Source: Pictodentalium vernedei (taxonomy: Eukaryota; Mollusca; Scaphopoda; Dentaliida; Dentaliidae). From it: a stretch of DNA of 64,000 nt. Position 1 is the first letter of the stretch; each line of letters starts with the position of its first letter. Location: positions 147,010,285 to 147,074,284 of the forward strand of contig CM062293.1 in the NCBI GenBank assembly GCA_031216915.1, written 5' to 3'. The notes under the pieces are model-generated. The model was not told the DNA's origin. It saw only the letters and a program-made list of their open reading frames with translations, and ran no database searches. Positions 41,490 through 52,400 of this stretch are shown piece by piece. The translations under genes and the position numbers were made by a program.

Positions 41490-41870
41490 ACCGGAGTGGT
41501 AGTTATCCAGCCATCAGAAGCCAAGTGAAATAAAACCCTATTCCCATGGGGTGGGGAAAGGTTTAAAGAGACCGTGAATGTTGCCATTTCAATCACGGAA
41601 AACTTATACGAGTCAAGAACGCCGAGTATTCTCATGCCAAAAAGAGGTTGTACGGACCGTTGAGAGGCCGAGAGTGTACCTTTGGCGACCGCCCGAAGCC
41701 AAACGCAACAAAACTGTGCTTCCAAATTTCGGGGAATCTTTTTACCTGTATACCGGCTACACATTTTCGATCACCGCCGCTTTTAACCCACTCGGGTAGT
41801 AAAGTATAATTAGGTCAAAGTACCAGTCTGAAGACCGATTTTTCGTTTTTTGGTGGAGTAGTTAAAAAAA
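41490..41870 (+). repeat. Tandem duplicate 1 with a 73-codon frame
   Basis: TCCAGCCATCAGAAGCCAAG ... GACCGATTTTTCGTTTTTT is repeated at 41963-42325. Each copy keeps an open frame (41578-41799 and 42042-42263) of 73 codons differing at about 12 residues, many changes being amino-acid altering. The product resembles no family I know. Conservation of the frame may simply reflect recent duplication. Confidence 0.5.
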
Positions 41871-41962
41871 ATAATTTACGTCTCAAAATTGAACAAAACA
41901 CAAAAAACAAAAACAAAAATTTCCGGATTTTGGTCGAAAATTTCTAAGTCCGAACCGGAGTG

Positions 41963-42330
41963 GTAGTTCTCCAGCCATCAGAAGCCAAGTGAAATTAAAC
42001 CCTATTCCCATGGTGTGGGGAAAGGTTTAAAGAGACCGTGAATGTTGCTATTTCAATCACCTAAGCCTTATACGAGTCAAAAATGCCGAGTATTCTCATG
42101 CCAAAAAGAGGGTGTACGGACCGTTGAGAGGCCGAGAGTGTACATTTGGAGACCTCCCGAAGCCAAACGCAACAAAATTGTGCTTCCAAACTACGGGGAA
42201 TCCTCTTACCTATATACGGGCTACACATTCTCAATCACCGCCGCTTTTAACCCACACCGGTAATACAGTATAATTAGGCCAAAGTACAAGTCTGAAGACC
42301 GATTTTTCGTTTTTTTTGGTGAAGTGTAAA
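41963..42330 (+). repeat. Tandem duplicate 2 with a 73-codon frame
   Basis: Partner of 41490-41870. The spacer between them repeats the CAAAATTGAACAAAAC block also found at 40325 and 42352. Confidence 0.5.
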
Positions 42331-42339
42331 AAAAAAAAT

Positions 42340-42845
42340 TTTTTTTTCGTCTCAAAATTGAACAAAACACATAAAAAACAAAAACAAAAATTTCCGAACC
42401 GGACCGAAAATTTCAGTGTAAAAAAAGAAAAATTTTCGTCTCAAAACTGAACAAAACGGATAAAAAACGAAAATTTTTTTTTCAGTTTTTTGGCCGCCAT
42501 TTTGGATTAACGAAAAATCGAAACGAAATTCTTTCGATTTTTTTATAAAGCGGTATTACTGCCTTCAATTTGGATCCCTTTTAGAGGGCTCATTATATTT
42601 AAATCTCGATATTTCAATCCGAAATGGCCGATTTTCGAGATAACTTTCCGTTTTGTGAAAAAATTTGGCAGAAAACATAAAAAATGGAAAAAAATGCCGA
42701 TTATTTTTGTTTTAGACAAGAGTAATTCTGACATGTCTGTCGAAAAATGAAGTCGATAGCTTTTTTCCTTCATGAGATATTGGCCCACGAAGCTTTGGGC
42801 AATTTTGAGCGTTTTTGCCCAACAAGAAACATTTTCCCCAAAGTG
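42340..42845 (+). repeat. Internal duplicate of 40230-40730
   Basis: See partner. Together with the two 73-codon repeats, this gives the middle of copy A an X-Y-Y-X layout. Confidence 0.85.
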
Positions 42846-43478
42846 CTGATGGTTCTATTGATTAGAACTCATGGCTGTCAATGATTGTGCAAAGTTTAAA
42901 ATGTGTTGGAAAAAGAAAAAAAAAAGAAGAAGAATAGTCTCAGCAATTACAAATAGATTTTCCTTTCAGGAAAATCAAAACTAAATTGATTCAGCGGTTT
43001 GGGAGAAGAGGCAAACACCATGTTCACGGACGACGGACGGTGAGTGATCACTATAGCTCTCCTGACTGAAAGTCAGGTGAGCTAAAAAGGGCTAGAGGTG
43101 GGTCGCAGGACCAACGCCCGTCTACCCGGAGGTGAATGACCACTTCTAGGGATGGGATGAAGGATGTTCAAAGTTCGTAGCGGTTACTAATATCCACAGC
43201 GATTAGAGTTATTCCATGGCGGTTATTGGGGAGTGGATGATCAAAAACATCTGTGGGTACCTGCTTAAAATAGAGAAAACAGAACTAGTGTGTTGTACAC
43301 AATAAAATGAATATGTTATAGTTGTTTGCCAAAACCCTGCTGGTTATGATCTGACGAATGGTGAAGGCATCGTGTACCCCAATGTAGATAAGTCTGAAGA
43401 GTTGTTGGGTTGAGGTTGAGTTGAGATTGGGTGGTAGAGGAGGTTTCTAAGATAGGGGAGCTGTCTGTGGTGCTAATA

Positions 43479-44100
43479 TGCCGCACTCGAGGGTGTTTAC
43501 TGTTCGTTGCCTCCGAGGTTTTATTCCTACTTCTGTTTACAGGGTTCTTCTTGATCAAGTCAGTTGAGATTTAGATCATGAGCGGAGAGCAGTCTATGAC
43601 GTTCATATGGGGAGCGAACATTCCTTGGTATGAATAACAATAATAAGTTTCTCTACATCATGGGAAATGCAGATCCTGCCCCTTTGCAATGTGATCTGCT
43701 GTGCCGTGCGTGAGTTTTTTCTCTTTCGTAAAAATTCGTAAGAAATATTTGTTGTCAGTTTTAAATGATAAATGTAGGCCTAACATTGTCTACTGTATTT
43801 GTGCATACTGCCCATGTGGGTGTAATATTGCAATAAATCTATTCTATTCTATTCTATGCCACACCCGAGGGTGTTTACAGCTCGTTACCTCCGCGGTTTG
43901 ATTCCTATTTGTGTTTATAGGGGCCATCTTGATTAAATAAATTGAGATTTAGTGGATTTAGTGGTGTGGGTTTATTGTGAGAGGAGAGCAGTCTATGCCG
44001 CTCATATGCCACACAAGAGGGTGTTACTGCTCGTTATCTCCGTGGTTTTGTTCCTACTTGTGCTTCTCGCGGTTAGCGGTCGTCTTGATGGAGTATGAAC
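43479..44100 (+). repeat. Three tandem repeat units interrupted by a LINE fragment
   Basis: Units begin TATGCC(G/A)CAC..GAGGGTG at 43479, 43855 and 44007, with GCTCGTTACCTCCGCGGTTT and GAGGAGAGCAGTCTATGCCG. The first unit is split by the insertion at 43609-43852. Confidence 0.7.
43609..43852 (+). mobile_element. 5'-truncated CR1-like LINE 3' end
   Basis: Ends CCATGTGGGTGTAATATTGC, AATAAATC and (TATTC)n. It is inserted between CATATG and GCCACACCC of the tandem unit, which read contiguously in the third unit. TATG is a possible short duplication. Only the 3' part remains; no coding is recognisable. Confidence 0.6.
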
Positions 44101-45290
44101 CTCAAAGCCATTTCGACCTTGGGTGGGAGAGGAACGGTCGGATCAGGCGGGCCTGAGTCCATTTGTATCGGCCCCCCCGGCCCGACCAGTCCAGCCTTCC
44201 CTCGATCATGATGGCCCCTAGGTAGCAGTGATAGCTGGCGGTGATTATTCTGTGGCATTTGTTGTTTTTGGTCGGCTGGCACAGATGTCCTGAAGTTCAG
44301 GTATTAGTTTACTTTATTCCACCATAGGTACTTTGTTAGAATTTATTGGATTTTAGTTTAGTTGGGGGTGGGGGTTATTGCTACTTTGTTTTATTTAGCT
44401 GATTGCAGGTCTGCTTGTTGTTATTATTCATTGTCCCACGGTTTGGCCATGATTGGATTGTTTAATCGCACCTGCAAGTGTTTCTTGATAGGGTGTCAAC
44501 TTGAGATTTGTTTCAACTTCTTTATACACATGAAGCCACTTCCCTTATCAGCGATTGGAAAGAATCTACCCGATGATACACTCACTAAACATTCCAAGTT
44601 TTTATTTTCATCTGTTTGGTGTTTGTGTATTTTAATTCATGTGATTAGTTCGTACCCGCGATGTGACCATTTACGAGACTACTTAACGAGAAGAACCGAG
44701 AACAAACAACAAACAACCCCCCCCTCCCCCCGATAACATTTAAAGATGAAAATAAATGTTTCTTGCAAGCATATAGGTACTCTATTTATGTAAAATGTAC
44801 AAAAAAAAAAAAAAAAAAAAATTAAACAGACAAGTCTATGGTGAATGGGGATTACTTATATTAATCCCCGCATTCGGTGCCGAACCGAGAAGAGACTACT
44901 TACAGAGAACAAAACCAAATAATATTTCAAGATGTGTGATCGCGCGTTAGTTGTTGCTATTTACTTTGGCGGAAATTCTTGTAAGGCATAAACAGTATGG
45001 TCACACGATTATTAGATTAGGGGTCGAGCGCGAAAAATTATGCATGGTAGATGGCGATTGTGAATGAAAGTGTCAATGACACTGTAGCTTAACTTGAATG
45101 TGTGTTGTGTTTGATGAAAAGGACAATGCTCAATGTTTATGAAAGGATTATGAAATACGACAAGAATTATGATCATTGAGAATATGTTAATTTCTGTTGC
45201 ATGTGTGCTATATTTTCAATAAAAATAATTTGAGATGCAGACTGTACGAAAGACTTGAAGGGTGGGTAAATGTGGCCCTGACAGTTAATG
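44101..45290. other. No gene supported; poly-A tract and PBS-like motif
   Basis: AAATAAATG at 44751 lies about 50 bp before a 24-nt A run (about 44801-44821). About 60 bp on, CCCCGCATTCGGTGCCGAAC then CGAGAAG looks like an LTR end (CA) plus a tRNA primer-binding site with one mismatch (CGG for TGG). No matching LTR start or gag/pol frame was found, so an LTR retrotransposon remnant is only a suggestion. The 124-codon frame at 44362-44736 has no domain. Confidence 0.25.
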
Positions 45291-46160
45291 TATGTCAACC
45301 AAAGTTACCAAGTTACAGTGAAATTATTCCAAAACGAGTCATCCTATCAAATTACAATAAAATCTCTTTATAAATACGGCCTGTAGACTGTGCTAAAGGT
45401 TTTCAGACTTCGGGCCAATGATGCCATCACGGCTGACCGATCGCAACTAAAATGGGACGTCCTCATCTAGACATTATACTGGGTCATCCTACTAAGTTGC
45501 AATGAAATCCCTTCATAAATACGACCTGCGGTCTGTGCTAAAGGCTTTTGGGATCGGGGCAGCCATCACGGTTGAATGATCGCGACCAAAAGGGGACGTC
45601 CTCATCTAGGCATTATCTGGAGTCATCTTACCAAGTTATACAGAAATCCCTTCATAAATACGACCTATAGACTGTGCTAAAGGTATTCGGGCTTCGGGCA
45701 GCGATAGCCGTCACAGTTGACCGATCGTGGCCAAAAGGGGACATTCTCATGTAGATATTATATGGAGTCATCCTATCAAGTTACAATGAAATCCTTTCAC
45801 AAATACGACCTCTTAGACTGTGATAAAGGTTTTCGGGTTTCGGGCTCGGACAGCCGTCATGGTTGACAGATCGCGACCAAATGGGGAAGTTCTCATCTAG
45901 ACATCATACGGAGTCGTCCTGCCAAGTTACAATGAAATCCCTCCGTATGAAATATGTGCTGTAGACTGTGCTAAAAGTTTTTTGGATTTGGGGCTTGGGC
46001 AGCCGTCACGGTTGACAAATCATGACCAAAAGGGGACGTTCTCATCTTGATATTATACAGAGTCATCCTACCAAGTTAATGTGAAATCCCTTTCACAATA
46101 CGACCTGTATACTGTGCTAAAGGTTTTCGGGTTTGGGGCTTGGGCAGCCAGCTTTGGACT
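45290..46160 (+). repeat. Six-unit tandem array, about 145-bp period
   Basis: GAGTCATCCTA-type landmarks at about 45336, 45481, 45620, 45765, 45910 and 46059. Each unit has ATCCCTTCATAAATACGACC, GACTGTGCTAAAGGTTTTCG and GGGGACGTTCTCATC. It is the same monomer as at 5120-5430. It breaks off without a microsatellite or hairpin, so it is a partial pearl-like element. Confidence 0.9.
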
Positions 46161-46309
46161 GGCTACGCTACTGTTTATAGTTAGATTTGATTTTCTTTCC
46201 CAGAATTGCCCATTATGAGCTCGGTATATGGGACTTCAAACTCGGCTTGTATGGCGCCGATCCCAACCGATGTGAATCACGTTGGAGTTGTCCCCCTTGA
46301 TGCGTTATT

Positions 46310-46648
46310 ATTTATTTATTAAGGTTTAACGACACTTTAACAGCCAAGATCATATCGTGTCGGAGACAGTTTTACTGGTGAGGGAAGCCGGAGTACCCGG
46401 AAAGAACCACCGATCAACGACGAGCAGCTGCCACCTCTCCAACATCGTAATTCCGCACTACAGCTCAGGCAGGGTTAGATTGGTTGAAGACGCGCACCAT
46501 CGACGTGCAATACGCCTTAGTACACGGCGTCACCGTCCCCCGTGTGGACAATCGGGGTTAAGTGCCTCGCCCAAGAACTAACCGGGCTCGACGTTTCTTA
46601 ACTTCGGTGATCTGACGAGAACCGGTTACCGCAACGCCACCGCGCTCC
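46310..46648 (-). repeat. SINE with chimeric tRNA/5S-like head
   Basis: Minus strand: GGGAGCGCGGTGGCGTTGCG, then the 5S-like GTTCTCGTCAGATCAC, GAAGTTAAGAAACGTCGAGC and CCCGGTTAGT. It then jumps to TCTTGGGCGAGGCACTTAAC (the box C part seen in the 13667 copy is missing), the common body, and ends TTAAACCTTAATAAATAAAT. The first 13 bases equal those of the tRNA-headed SINE. Confidence 0.75.
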
Positions 46649-47470
46649 CACCTCTTGATGCGTTACCAGGCACAACCAATTTGTTTCCATCGATATCGTT
46701 CACCCTTATTCGTCGAACACAGTCAGGAAAATTTTCGTTGCCAGGCATGATAGAGAAGTTTGAAGCTAAGTTTTTTGTAGGATTAGGAATTAATGATGAC
46801 AAAACGTAAGGATTAGGTGGATAAAGCAGTGGCGTATCGGGATGGGGAGTAGGAGCCATACCGCCCCCCTCCAAATTAGTGCTCCCCCCTCAAAATAGGA
46901 AAATTAAAGCACCAAAGGGCCTCTGATTCATTTTCAGGGCATCGAATGTTCAAATTTTTCACAGGGGAGACCCCGAACCTCTCTACCAATGAGAGGGGGT
47001 TGCCGTAGGTGGAGGTTGTATGGCCTTCCCATTGGTGGGGGTGGGGGGGGGGGATACTCACCCCACCTCAGGCATCCGGCCTTCGGATATGCCTATGGCA
47101 TATATCGACCCCCACCCCCACAAAAAAAAACCAACAAAACAAAAACAAAACAAAAAAACGAACAAATTATGGCCCCTATAACAGAAAACTCTAGCTGAGC
47201 CCCTGAGATAAAGAGAACAAAGAAGAGAGCTGCACATAATATTCAACGCAAATTTAGATTCAGCGTCATGAACGGAGATTCGTCGAAGTGAGAGTTCAAC
47301 TGTCCAATCGTCGCGGCTTCCTGAGTGGGAAAGCCAAGACGTTCGGATGGCTGAACTTGAGGAAGAGGAAACTTCGGATTTTGTGAAAAGAATGAGAAAC
47401 AATAACATTGGCATAAAACATAACAGGTCTGAGAACATTTTGTAATTATTCGTTTTGTTTTAATAAATAA
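46649..47470. other. No gene supported
   Basis: G-rich patches at 46830-46890 and 47035-47053, and an AAAAACAAAAC-rich patch near 47125-47165. Short frames here lack domains. Confidence 0.35.
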
Positions 47471-47471
47471 A

Positions 47472-47610
47472 GAGGTTATTACCTGATTAGTTTCATATCG
47501 GCCGAGATATCAGTCCTTGGTAACTTCGACCTCCTGTCTCAGGCTGGTATGAAGTCACTTCGAGCTGATATCTCGGCCGATATGAAACTAACCAAGATAT
47601 GACCTCTAAA
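47472..47610. mobile_element. Foldback element, about 50-bp arms
   Basis: TTAGTTTCATATCGGCCGAG then ATATCAG on the left, and CTGATATCTCGGCCGATATG then AAACTAA on the right, pair perfectly over about 27 bp. The outer GAGGTTATTACCTGA / ATATGACCTC pairs imperfectly. Confidence 0.8.
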
Positions 47611-48060
47611 AAACGTAGGCCGGGGCATATCTTGCGTTAAGCCAAGTCTTCTGCAATATTGCGCACATCATTCATAAAATTAAGTATACTCTCTGACTGC
47701 ATTTATTTCTTGTCTGTGGGCAAATGATTAATTGTGCTATCCGAACACCTTGGCTGTCGAGCAGCACGACGTCCGCATTGCCCAACTAGGCAATGATGTG
47801 CTTCAGAAGGATGAGGTCCATCCTCTATATACGTCGACCGTTTTTGTTTGTAGGCAAATGGTGAGCTTCAGAAGATGATACAAAATTCTGGATAAACTTG
47901 GACACGAACTGTTTTGATCTCATTACATTTTATCAACAACAGTTGATTTTGTTTGTCGGCAAATGACTGAGAAACAGGATTGACTTAAAAGACGCTGCCG
48001 GATTGGAACATACTAAAAATACCCGTAAAAGACTGGCAACCGCTGCCGGTACCACCACTA
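47611..48060. other. No recognised feature
   Basis: TTTGT(C/T/A)GGCAAATG recurs at about 47710, 47850 and 47950, hinting at a decayed tandem repeat. Confidence 0.35.
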
Positions 48061-48270
48061 TAATTTTCTACAGTGGTTTTTTTTTTTTTTTTTTTTTTTG
48101 GGGGGGGTGGGGGGTGGGGGTCAGTCATGGTGTAGAGTCGTTTTGGCCCTGTGACGTTTCGGACCTAGTAACTGATATCTGGATTTGCTTCCGCTGCTGT
48201 GGAGGAGGAGGGGGGCGCTAGACCTTCAGCTATGGGGAACATCTACTCTTGACCAAGCATAAGGTGAAAT

Positions 48271-48315
<45 letters not shown>
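48061..48315. repeat. Poly-T, poly-G and (GT)n(G)n tracts
   Basis: T run about 48077-48099 then G-rich; (GT)n about 48271-48285 then a G run about 48286-48314. The complementary (C)n(AC)n pair lies at 49013-49072. Confidence 0.9.
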
Positions 48316-48496
48316 TTTGTCCCCCACCACATCTCGCATGACTTGCTGGCCCTTGACAAGAAGACCGTTTGAAATTCAGCAACTTGAGTAAACGTATTAA
48401 TATATACAGCTGTAAGGTCACACTGGATAAAAATTGTTAACTGATCTGACTTAAGATTGGACTCTTTCAAGACTTTCGAGTCGCCAGGATTCTATA

Positions 48497-48590
48497 ATAA
48501 GGAATGACCCGGCACGGCGATTTACCCAATAACACCCAATACTACCCAATAACACCCAATAATACCCAATGCTATCTGATAACAGGGCTG
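48497..48590 (+). repeat. Left inverted end with ACCCAATAAC minisatellite
   Basis: GGCACGGCGATTTACCCAAT is followed by ACCCAATA(A/C)(C/T)-type 10-11-bp units, about five. The inverted counterpart is at 52306-52400. Confidence 0.7.
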
Positions 48591-49010
48591 GAACAAATTT
48601 TTCTATGGATCCGGTCCCTCCCCTTACACACGGACAGAATCCCATTCAACATAACGCCTCAGAGAGAAACCTCACCCGATCCAAGCCATTTTTAGTATAG
48701 TTCTCTAAATCAGTATAATAATAAGTATAATAAGTGGTGAAGATCAGGCAGCGGTGGGAGAGTGGTGGGTGGCCTCTCCTAAAAATAGTCCGGAAAATGT
48801 GTCCGCCGGAAATTTCGGGGGTAGGGGTGCAGGGCAACTAAAAGGATCTTTCTGCTTGTGTTGGGTTGAAAAAGCATATTTACTAACAGATTAACTGCTT
48901 TTGGTATATGAAACATTTTAGCAACAAAAGAGCACATCATATAATTACCTACATTTTTTACCCTTTATATTTGTAAAAATAATTCTTTCAGGGACCGCAG
49001 AGCATGTGCC

Positions 49011-49012
<2 letters not shown>

Positions 49013-49072
<60 letters not shown>
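49013..49072. repeat. Poly-C (about 32 nt) and (AC)n
   Basis: The longest homopolymer in the window, then about 14 AC units. It mirrors 48271-48314 in reverse complement. Confidence 0.95.
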
Positions 49073-49074
<2 letters not shown>

Positions 49075-49257
49075 TTCCTGGCAGCCAAATTGAAATGATG
49101 AATAGTTATTCCGGTTCACCGAAACAATCAATTATTTTGGGGGTTTCTCATAAGGTTCTTGCTCACCATGAATGTGCAGGAATAGTATTGCCCCCCCACC
49201 CCGATTTAATAGTTAATGAACAATAATTGAACAAAGACAAATTGAAGGGGGAGGGAA

Positions 49258-51556
49258 TAAAAACAAGAGGCCCCAGGGGACCTGAGGGCTCTCACCTGAC
49301 ATGGTAGCCTAAATATCAACCCAGAGAATTGATTTCAACAAGTTGCATCTGCTCCTCCTAAGAACAGCTTATACCAAATATCCAAAGATTCTGACCAGTG
49401 GATCTAAAAAAAAAAAGAAAGATTTTTAAAGAATATTCCTCATATTGAACTAAGTTATGATTCAGGCTCCCCCAGGGAGCCCATATATGAACCCAGGGAC
49501 TTGGCTTTAACAAACTTGAATCTCACCCCCCTAAGGATGCGGCACACCAAATATCAAAACATTCCGACTGCTGGATCTGAAGAAAATTTTTTTAAAGAAA
49601 ATTCCTCATTTTGAACTAAGTTACAATTCAAGCTCCCACAATGAGCCCAAATATGGACCTAGGGACATGGCTTGAACAAACTTGAATCCTACCCATAGTG
49701 AGCCAAAATATGAACCAAGGGACTTGGCTTGAACAAACTTGAATCTCAGCCCCCTAAGGTTGCTGCATGCCAAATATCAAAACATTCCGACTGCTGAATC
49801 TGAAGAAGAAGATTTTTAAAGAAAAACTCCTCATATTGACTAAGTTATAATTTGGGCTACAGGGAGCCCAAATAGGGACCCAGGGACTTGGCTTTAACAA
49901 ACTTGACCCCCCCCCCCCCCCCTCCCAAGGATCCTACACACCACATATCAAAACATTCCGAGTGCTGGATCTGAAGAAGAAGATTTTTTAAGAAAATTCC
50001 TCATTTCAAACTAAGTTACAATTCAAGCTACCACAGTGAGCCCAAATATGGACCTAGGGACATGGCTTGAACAAACTTGAACCTCACCCTCCTGAGGATG
50101 CTGCATACCAAATATCAAAACATTCCGACTGCTGGATCTGAAGAAGAAGATTTTTAAAGACAATTCCTCATTTTGAACTAAGTTATCATTCGGGCTCCCA
50201 CAGTGAGCCCAAGTATGGGCCTAGGGACATGGCTTGAACAAACTTGAATCTCACCCTCCCTAAGCATGATGCATACCCAATATCAAAAGATTCTGCCTGC
50301 TGGATCTTGAGAAGAAGATTTTCAAAGACATTTGCCTGAAATGCACTAAGTTCAAATTTGGGCTCCTATACTGGTGAGCCCAAATATAAACCCAGGGGGC
50401 CGATTTGAACAAACTTGAATCAGATCCATCCCAAAATGTTGCATTCCAAATATCAAAAGATTCTGCCTGCTGGATCTGGAGAAGATTTTTTAAGAAATTT
50501 GCCTGAAATGCACTAAGTTCGAATTCAGGCTTCTATACTGAGCCCAAATATGAATCCAGGGGGCCAATTTGAACAAACTTGAATCAGATCCACCTCACAA
50601 TGCTGCATACCAAATATCAAAAGATTCTGCCTGCTAGATCTGGAGAAGAAGATGTTTAAAGACATTTGCCTGAAATGCACTAAGTTCCAATTCGAGCTTC
50701 TATAGTGAGCCCAAATATGAATCCAGGGGGCCGATTTGAACAAACTTGAATCAGATCCACCCCACAATGTTGCATACCAAATATCAAAAGATTCTGCCTG
50801 CTGGATCTGGAGAAGATTTTTTAAGAAATTTGCCTGAAATGCACTAAGTTCGAAAGATTTTTTAATGTTTTTCCCATTGCCTACAGTGTTATAAAGTGCT
50901 GACTCAGCACTTTTTCAAAGTCCTGAAACTGTACCCTATGATAAAACTGATGGCATTTTTTTTTTACCAATCCTTTCTGTTGGTTCTAAGGAAGCTTCAC
51001 ACCATATAAAAATTCTCGGTGCCGTGCAGTTTTGGAGATATGGGCGTTTTAATTTTTTTCTATTTTTAGCTCCTGCGGTTCCCACGGGGTTGCAGGAAAA
51101 TTTTTTTTTGCATAAATCATGTACTTATAACCCAATAATACCTCATATTAAATTTGGTTCAAATCGGCCTCTGGATTCAGAAAATAGAAATTTTGGGCGG
51201 GCAAAAATTCTTGCCCCTCTCAGAACAAAGGTAAATATTGCCGGTCAAACTTCTTGAGTCTACACCTCAAATGGAAGCTGCATACCGAATATCAAGTCCC
51301 TGCTATGGCTGGTTCATGAGAAGAAGATTTTTAAAAATTTTGTGCGTTTTGGCCCCACCCCACTCCACAATATGAGCAGAAATCCAATTTGAAGAAAAAC
51401 CCAAATGCCCCTATATAACCACTACTTACATGAAATTTAATTAAAATGTGGCCAGTGGTTTAGGAGAAAGAGGCTCAAACACCACCTTCACGCAGGACGA
51501 CGGACGAATAGTGATAAGAAAAGCTCACCCTGACTTTCAGTCAGGTGAGCTAAAAA
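49258..51556 (+). mobile_element. Large pearl/Helitron-like element, copy B
   Basis: Starts AAAACAAGAGGCCCCAGGGG. The core of about nine units of 150-170 bp (49370-50850) has GCATACCAAATATCAAAA, TTCCGACTGCTGGATCTG and GAGCCCAAATATGGACC. A shared downstream block follows (AGCTCCTGCGGTTCCCAC, also at 39530). It ends GGTTTAGGAGAAAGAGGCTC, GACGACGGACG and the hairpin CTGACTTTCAGTCAG inside CTCACC...GGTGAG, then CTAAAA. Confidence 0.75.
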
Positions 51557-52305
51557 CAAACTTTTTGGGAGCTTCCGCCGCCCCTGAATTTTGTTTTTAT
51601 TTCAAAACACTGCTAGGTTATGATGAGAGGTCATAATCAATGTTTTGGAATAAAAAAAATTCTCATTCGGTAGAGGAACAATTATTGTTAAAAGTTTTTT
51701 TTCTTCCTGAGCTTGTTTCACTTTTTATACTCCCGCCCGCTAGGCAGGGGTATATAGGATTCCTTGTGTCCGTCAGTCCTTCCAACGCGAAATTGTTTAA
51801 TGGAGGGTACGGTCATACTGTAATCAACTCCTCCCCACTTTTCAATTCACATAGTTGAAACTTAGGAATATGATCATACACACAATGAAGATGTGCAACA
51901 TGTTTTAAGTCTTGCGAAAATTTTGTTTCTCCACAGTTATTTTGAGCAACACATGTACTGCTCTTAATTAATATGAAAACTTTTGTGATGTCCTTGGTTG
52001 ATTTCAATGTCTAATATTCTCTTAATATCGAGAATACATGTATGCCTCACTTACATCATGCACTTTAAAACATTACCAGCTGAAAGGCGGGGGGTGTTTG
52101 TTTGTGTCACCTTCAGGTGACACCTATTGTTTTCTGAACACCAAGATGTCACATTGTTGACCTTGCTCACCCTCAGGTATTGGTGCGGGGGTAACACACC
52201 ACCTGGCGATGAATTGCGCGGGTATTGCACCCCCTGGCGATGGATTAACTCTAGTTCATTTTGTAATTAAAAAAAGGACAATCAATTCCATTTGTCACCC
52301 GCGGT
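51557..52305. repeat. Dispersed repeat segments, no gene
   Basis: TTTTATACTCCCGCCCGCTA then GGCAGGGGTATATAGGATTC at about 51722-51762 has the look of a repeat start. Short inverted CACCTTCAGGTGACACC occurs near 52110. Frames are short and featureless. Confidence 0.35.
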
Positions 52306-52400
52306 GTTATTGGTTAGTATTGGGTGTTATTGGGTAAATCGACGTGCCTGATCAACCTAGTCAGTTTGGGTGGGTAGAGTCATCCCTTATTCCTAATTAT
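52306..52400 (-). repeat. Right inverted end, ACCCAATAAC minisatellite
   Basis: The reverse complement of GTTATTGGTTAGTATTGGGT and GTTATTGGGTAAATCGACGT matches 48520-48560. Further out, CATCCCTTATTCCTAATTAT parallels ATAATAAGGAATGAC. The two ends enclose 3.8 kb that includes pearl-like copy B. Confidence 0.65.

Larger units (their letters stand above)
38255..43090 (+). mobile_element. Large pearl/Helitron-like element, copy A
   Basis: Starts ACAAGAGGCTCCAGGGGGCC, as copy B does. The tandem core at about 38340-39300 has units of roughly 155-170 bp (ATACCAAATATCAAAAGATTC, GGATCTGAAGAAGAAGATTT, GAGCCCAAATATGAACCC). A non-repetitive middle follows. It ends with GGTTTGGGAGAAGAGGCAAA, GACGACGGACGG, CTATAGCTC and the hairpin CCTGACTGAAAGTCAGG, then TGAGCTAAAA. 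This ending is Helitron-like (hairpin plus CTAA). No Rep/helicase was found, so it is non-autonomous. Internal duplications are listed separately. Confidence 0.65.
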
